Below are positions 60,301 through 64,000 of a stretch of DNA of 64,000 nucleotides, piece after piece. Location: NCBI GenBank assembly GCA_918807975.1, contig OU964932.1, positions 12,493,501 to 12,557,500 of the forward strand, written 5' to 3'. Below the pieces are notes generated by a model, which was not told the origin of the DNA, made no database searches, and saw only the letters and a list, made by a program, of their open reading frames with translations. Position 1 is the first letter of the stretch. Every line of letters begins with the position of its first letter. This stretch comes from Aplidium turbinatum (Eukaryota; Chordata; Ascidiacea; Aplousobranchia; Polyclinidae). Both the position numbers and the translations under genes were made by a program.

Positions 60301-63300
60301 ACAGTCTATGGAAATTGCATGAGTTGTGTTTTATCACAATATCGTGGATTGCGTTGTCATTACTGGTAGCTACGTTTAGTTTACGGAAACACCCGGTTAA
60401 GTTAATTCTCCCAATATGTCACTGTTAACATTCTCTCAATACGGTGGGTGTGGCTTTCAAGCATTGCACAATAACACTAACCCTGCTCTTTCGGAGCCCT
60501 GGAATCGAACAGATAATTGTTGAAAGCCTGTTTGACAATCTACCTGTTCGTGGCAAAACATCTCACAGAATTTTGTGTATAATTTGCATTTGTATCAATC
60601 AAATGCTTTTTTTATCAATTTTCAACCGACGTCCCAACAGAAACTGCAATGTGTTTGGCACACGTCGGCGCTTTCAAACAACCTCTACTTCACATCACGC
60701 TAACTGCAGACGACAGTGACAACTCTTTTCATGACGTGATTCGGGCCTACGTAAGCAAAAACAACAGCGGATGACACAAGGCTCGGATAACGTCACGGAT
60801 GTTTAAGTAGCATAATCATATTGATTGCAAATTTGATTGTGGTTTCAAGAAGCTGCCATATACAAAAAAAGCAGAACCCTTTTTTGTAACAGCACATGTA
60901 CCAAGCGATTTTGGCTAATGTATACTATGTTTTATCATCCTTATGCAAAGACGCCATTACCAAAATAAAGAATTTAATTCCATATGAGGAAAAGAAATAT
61001 TTTATCTTTTATTCACAAACAGTTTACAGCAAGTGCATATAAAAATCACAGTTTGGTAAATGCGGTAACGCAATAACACAACCAAGCAGAACAAATTTAA
61101 AACCACAAACCAAATCGCAGTACCACAGTTTATAGATTCTATAGAAGGAAATGACTACGTGATGTCACATTTCCGTTGCGATGAGATAAAAGAAAACAAT
61201 TTTGATAGTTAATAGTACACTCTTATACTAAGCTTCAAATGTGCGTTGTAGCACTTTGTTGTTTACACTTGTTGAAGGTAATTTAAGTGTTGTTGAAGGT
61301 AAGTTAGCTTTCATTTTCAATTTTTACTGTGCATCTGCGTAATGGATACAAGCACTCGTTTAGTCTTAATCCTCGAACAAGTCTGTTACGACTGACTTCT
61401 CTTCCTGACTAAGTTTTGGCTTTGAATATTCGGTTTAGTCCGATTGTGAACCTTTTCCCGTCTCGTTTACCTCTTGGCAACTTCCAAACGATTAGTTTTT
61501 TCTCACCAGAAAGTTTCGAATTAAAAAATGAGCATTTATGCTTTAGTAAATCTATTCCCAGATGGTGCACTTAGCTCCAGAGGAAAACACGTACTACAGT
61601 CTACATGCAACACAACACGAGTATAGCCATAGTTAAAATCAAGAATTTACTGTCGTGATGAGATAGATTACACAATATAAACACTTGAAAAAGAATAAGA
61701 TTCGATGTCCAAATAGGTTTAGCAGTTTGCGTATAGTATTACTTTAGCAGTTTGTATTTAAGTTTTTGATGTCTTGCTATAAAACCGCAATTCACTAGCT
61801 TGACCACGCTTCACATATTACCTGCTTCGGTGTCGCATCTTTGTAGACCATGCTGTAGACTGGATTGTAAAAAAACAATGGCTTCGCATACTTTTTTCCA
61901 AAGTCATCCATAGTATTTTCACTCTCCGTTGACAACATAGAACTTGATCTAATTATATCAATCTCAGCGGTTACGATTTATGGTTATTTTAAACACATAA
62001 AACATCTGCATACGTTGAGCCATCTGCACCGTATAGTAATGTTGAAAACATATTTAAACTGCTCGATGGTTTGCTCAAAATAGCAGGCTGGCTACTGATT
62101 TCTCATCACAAACTTGCTCGTATAAGGTCTCGTTGCAATGCAATAACAGAGCTGTGTATAATAAGCACAAAGAATGAAAGATACCCGCTGCTATTGCCAG
62201 ACTATGGATGAATCACGTATTGTTTAGTAACTTCCTTTATATACTGAATTGTGCAACAGCATTAAGTTGAGTGGCAGCTTAACCACACAACAAAAAAGCT
62301 GCAGAAGAGAGCATTCCGTCTTTTTATAGACAGCTTGACTCGTATGGTGGTGACTTCAAACTACAAGACACCAAACAATACACTGAAGTGAGAGGCGTGA
62401 AATAAAGTCAATCACTATCCATGACTGTTCGTAATAAGCAAAAAGTTTCGATTTTTAAACTCTTAAAAAGTTGAACGAAGATAAAACATGCAAATTTTTA
62501 TCATTTAGTTGCGAAAAGTCATTTTTAAAATTGTTTTTGCACCAAATGCAAATTTTTTTGTTGGTGAGGCAGACAAAAACTGCTGTACTCTGTGTAACCA
62601 TTCTTCACCCCAATCTGTACCTTCCATTGTCTTTGAAGTTTTGATTATCTTCCCAATGAGTTGCTAGATCTTCTAAAGTTGAACCGACTTCACTTCCGAA
62701 GTTGTCAAGTAACTAAAAGTAACATGTTAAATTTTATTTACGATGCATCTATTCGTTCCTTCCAAGACAGTAAATCAACTGTTTTTCAAATTGATTTAGC
62801 GTCTGCAGACGTTGAATCAATGTATAAAATGGTCGATTTACCGTCTAGGTTGATCTATATCTGAATATCATACACACAACCTACAAAATAATGTATAAGC
62901 TTTTCTGCTGCCTTTTTTCTGCCATACACAAAGAATAATTTTGAAGTCACTTAAACAAGCTTGCCATACGTCGTCATAAGTATACTGGAGGCTTCAAATA
63001 AATCCCTTCCCTCGAGAATGTATAGTTAGCATTGTATAGTCTCATTCTTTCTGTGTAGAATGAGAACGCAAGTCTCACAAGAATATGTAAACGATACTGG
63101 CACACGAAATAAAACACTTAAAGTACTGTGGCAACACATCTTCAGAAATCGGAATAAACAGCTTTTGTAAAACACTCAATAAATGCAAAATTATACTCAT
63201 AGCGTACATTAATTCAAGTATATCTATAGATGCAGTACGCAGCACTTTGTCTTCAGAGTACATTTAATCTTAAGTTGTTTGGCAAGTTGTATAACTTATT

Positions 63301-63417
63301 AAATACAGAGCATAACAATTTTTTCAGAACTTAGCAAGCACACTGGAAGCAAATAAGTTCTTACTGAATAATATCCGCCTGAGCCTTCACTCTTCTGATC
63401 CATTCTTACAAATGAGG
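45317..63417 (-). CDS. RIN: RIN2/RIN3-like Ras and Rab interactor, 17 visible exons, 5' end outside
   Basis: RIN proteins are Ras-binding guanine-nucleotide exchange factors for Rab5 on early endosomes. Exons 5' to 3': 63331-63417, 63093-63250, 62621-62712, 61822-61948, 58636-58789, 57581-58425, 56448-56586, 55971-56027, 55571-55736, 55034-55182, 53219-53343, 52640-52811, 50800-50928, 50210-50337, 49677-49847, 48928-49180, 45317-46254; 1295 visible residues, phase consistent. Order: partial SH2 (ASFVRMDQ, YYSVRT, ISEDVLP; about 1-70), LFFYNPVYSMVY, a Ser/Pro region with VVHPVPVPRKR (150-550), RIN-homology (555-660), VPS9 (660-845) with GADDFLPLLVYAIVQCD and LLDPSLLLGEGGYYLTT, RA (870-945) with AKKFKVSLPENYCLHVVV. 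An acidic Ser-rich tail of about 350 residues follows. VPS9-RA exons are certain; the first four are inferred from weaker similarity and phase. Confidence 0.9.
46255..48927 (-). other. RIN last intron, 2.7 kb
   Basis: Between the last two coding exons. A GC-richer patch at about 46,620-46,720 stands out against AT-rich surroundings, but no gene, tRNA or bounded transposon was recognised. Confidence 0.5.
51277..52350 (-). mobile_element. 5'-truncated non-LTR retrotransposon (LINE)
   Basis: On the minus strand, 52345-52200 encodes the end of a reverse transcriptase (MEILYADDLVLL, the catalytic YADD box), followed after a stop by 52160-51642, which has a Cys-rich knuckle (CGVCGRGVMVSSVICTKCRKW), SMNAFCYLGDRLNASGG and SAMLYGSETWCLRENELA, and then ANGVRWYGHVLRRD in another frame. 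This order is that of a widespread LINE type with a zinc knuckle behind the reverse transcriptase. The 3' end has (TAG)n-like repeats near 51277. It lies in a RIN intron, same strand as the gene, and is dead: 5' truncated with several frame breaks. Confidence 0.88.
53955..54015 (+). repeat. Retroelement 3' tail-like repeat
   Basis: Matches 26985-27045 (CTGTGACGGTCAGAAACAAA, then AAACTAAACTGAACT). Located in a RIN intron. Confidence 0.45.
54949..54990 (+). repeat. Palindromic motif copy 1 (RIN intron)
   Basis: CAACGTCTGTAGACGTTG, followed by AATCGATGTCAAAAATG. Shares about 27 bp with 56991-57017 and 62798-62831. Copies 2 and 3 have the exact centre CGTCTGCAGACG. Confidence 0.65.
56991..57017 (+). 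repeat. Palindromic motif copy 2 (RIN intron)
   Basis: CAACGTCTGCAGACGTTG is a perfect 18-bp palindrome, followed by AGTCAATGTAAC. It is followed at 57063-57077 by a poly-G run and a short G/C hairpin. Confidence 0.65.
59166..59589. mobile_element. hAT-type MITE, GTAGCGTAGCCAGG family, best copy
   Basis: Ends CAGTAGCGTAGCCAGG and TTGGCTACGCCACTG with a perfect 8-bp duplication ATATGAGG (59158-59165, 59590-59597). 424 bp. The interior matches 5494-5920 (reversed) and the split copy starting near 27333. In a RIN intron. Confidence 0.92.
59610..59722 (+). repeat. Interspersed repeat R, 3' part
   Basis: AGTCAGTCGTGTCTGATTGA, CGAAACGTCGGAATAA and AATTTGCACCA repeat the segment at 3836-3922. It sits directly beside the MITE at 59166-59589, while the 3836 copy also sits beside a MITE. 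Confidence 0.6.
59723..61821 (-). other. Part of a RIN intron, nothing identified
   Basis: About 2.1 kb of AT-rich sequence with no supported exon or bounded transposon. Several short open frames (for example 59762-60004 on the minus strand) have no recognisable domain. Confidence 0.45.
62798..62831 (+). repeat. Palindromic motif copy 3 (RIN intron)
   Basis: AGCGTCTGCAGACGTTGAAT followed by CAATGTATAAAATG; same orientation as the other two copies. Lies between the RIN exons 62621-62712 and 63093-63250. Confidence 0.65.
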
Positions 63418-64000
63418 CTGGTAAGCAGTTTCAAAACTTTCAGACATCCATCAATCGTTCTATTTATAACTCCTGCATGAATGCGTATAAATTGATGAAG
63501 TGTCAGTCAAGCTGCCAATGTAAAGACAAGAAAACGCTAGATTTTACGTCTTTTTTAACAAGCAAGCTGGCAGATCTTTCTCTGACTGAAAACGAAAGCC
63601 TCAAGTGCTGTTCTGTATTCAAAGGAGTAGGTTTTACAAACGCTTATCTGTTAAACAAGTAAAATCAGCCTACATCCGCAAAAAATAAATTCACACTAAA
63701 CTGCTACTCTATCAACGAAAGAAGGATAAGCGCAAAGCGCATGCATAGATGAAAGCAGGTTGTCCACAGGAAATGTGACATGACACCATCGCTCAAGTGA
63801 ATTCTGCCATGCTAGACATCATTCAGACTTTTATGAAAATTGTTTATGCACAAGCACAACACGTCAAAATTATGCGCTTGCGAGCTAAAAACGCAAAGAA
63901 AATTTTGGAGCACGAATGAATTTAATCATCACCCTTTCTTACCTTAAAGTTAACAGATAATGTACATCAAGATAGTATTTAAAAAAATACAATCTGAAAT
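63418..64000 (-). other. Upstream RIN sequence at the window edge
   Basis: The first half of the SH2 domain and the RIN start codon must lie further 5'. A minus-strand open stretch near 63480-63640 (LRLSFSVRERSASLLVKKD) is a weak candidate for the SH2 start, but no donor in the needed phase was found. Nothing else seen. Confidence 0.3.

Noticed and set aside
63330-63420. Plus-strand apparent exon (acceptor TTTTTTCAG, open frame, donor GTAAGC)
   Set aside because: The minus strand of the same bases reads as the SH2 exon of RIN in consistent phase; no plus-strand gene surrounds it.

Overview
This is a stretch of animal (metazoan) nuclear DNA: AT-rich, with multi-exon genes using GT-AG introns, many DNA transposons, tRNA-derived SINEs and a TTAGGG-type sequence in one repeat. 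The gene set (UTP6, GINS3, a C20orf96/DUF4618 homologue, and a RIN-type SH2/VPS9/RA Rab5 exchange factor) fits a marine invertebrate deuterostome, perhaps a tunicate. That placement is inference from gene content and style, not proof.

Layout. 1-7.3 kb: repeats only (hAT-type MITEs with 8-bp target-site duplications, a SINE, one unidentified coding-like patch near 0.25-0.64 kb). 7.3-15.1 kb, minus strand: complete seven-exon UTP6 gene; its third intron is mostly a stack of nested transposons. 15.2-23.4 kb: two more stacks, one holding a GTF2IRD2/Charlie-like hAT transposase gene that is itself interrupted by a second element. 23.9-24.6 kb, minus: intronless GINS3. 25.7-34.7 kb: a transposon and SINE desert with further nests, a TG...CA-ended insertion that may be an LTR-element fossil, a Mutator-like MITE with a tRNA-like centre, and a retroposed tRNA. 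34.75-42.3 kb, plus: complete nine-exon C20orf96 homologue, whose sixth intron holds a foldback element with SalI-site-rich arms around a telomere-like core. 42.5-44.4 kb: a hAT relic inside another element. 45.3-63.4 kb, minus: at least 17 exons of a RIN2/RIN3-like gene, 5' end beyond the window; its introns hold a truncated LINE, a hAT MITE and three copies of a palindromic motif.

The four host genes do not form a functional unit: ribosome biogenesis (UTP6), DNA replication (GINS3), a coiled-coil protein of unknown role, and endosomal Rab5/Ras signalling (RIN). Exon models were made by eye from reading frame, splice consensus and remembered vertebrate homologues; reading phase is consistent across every junction given. 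No new enzyme system was found. The most unusual object is the foldback element at 39,997-40,517.
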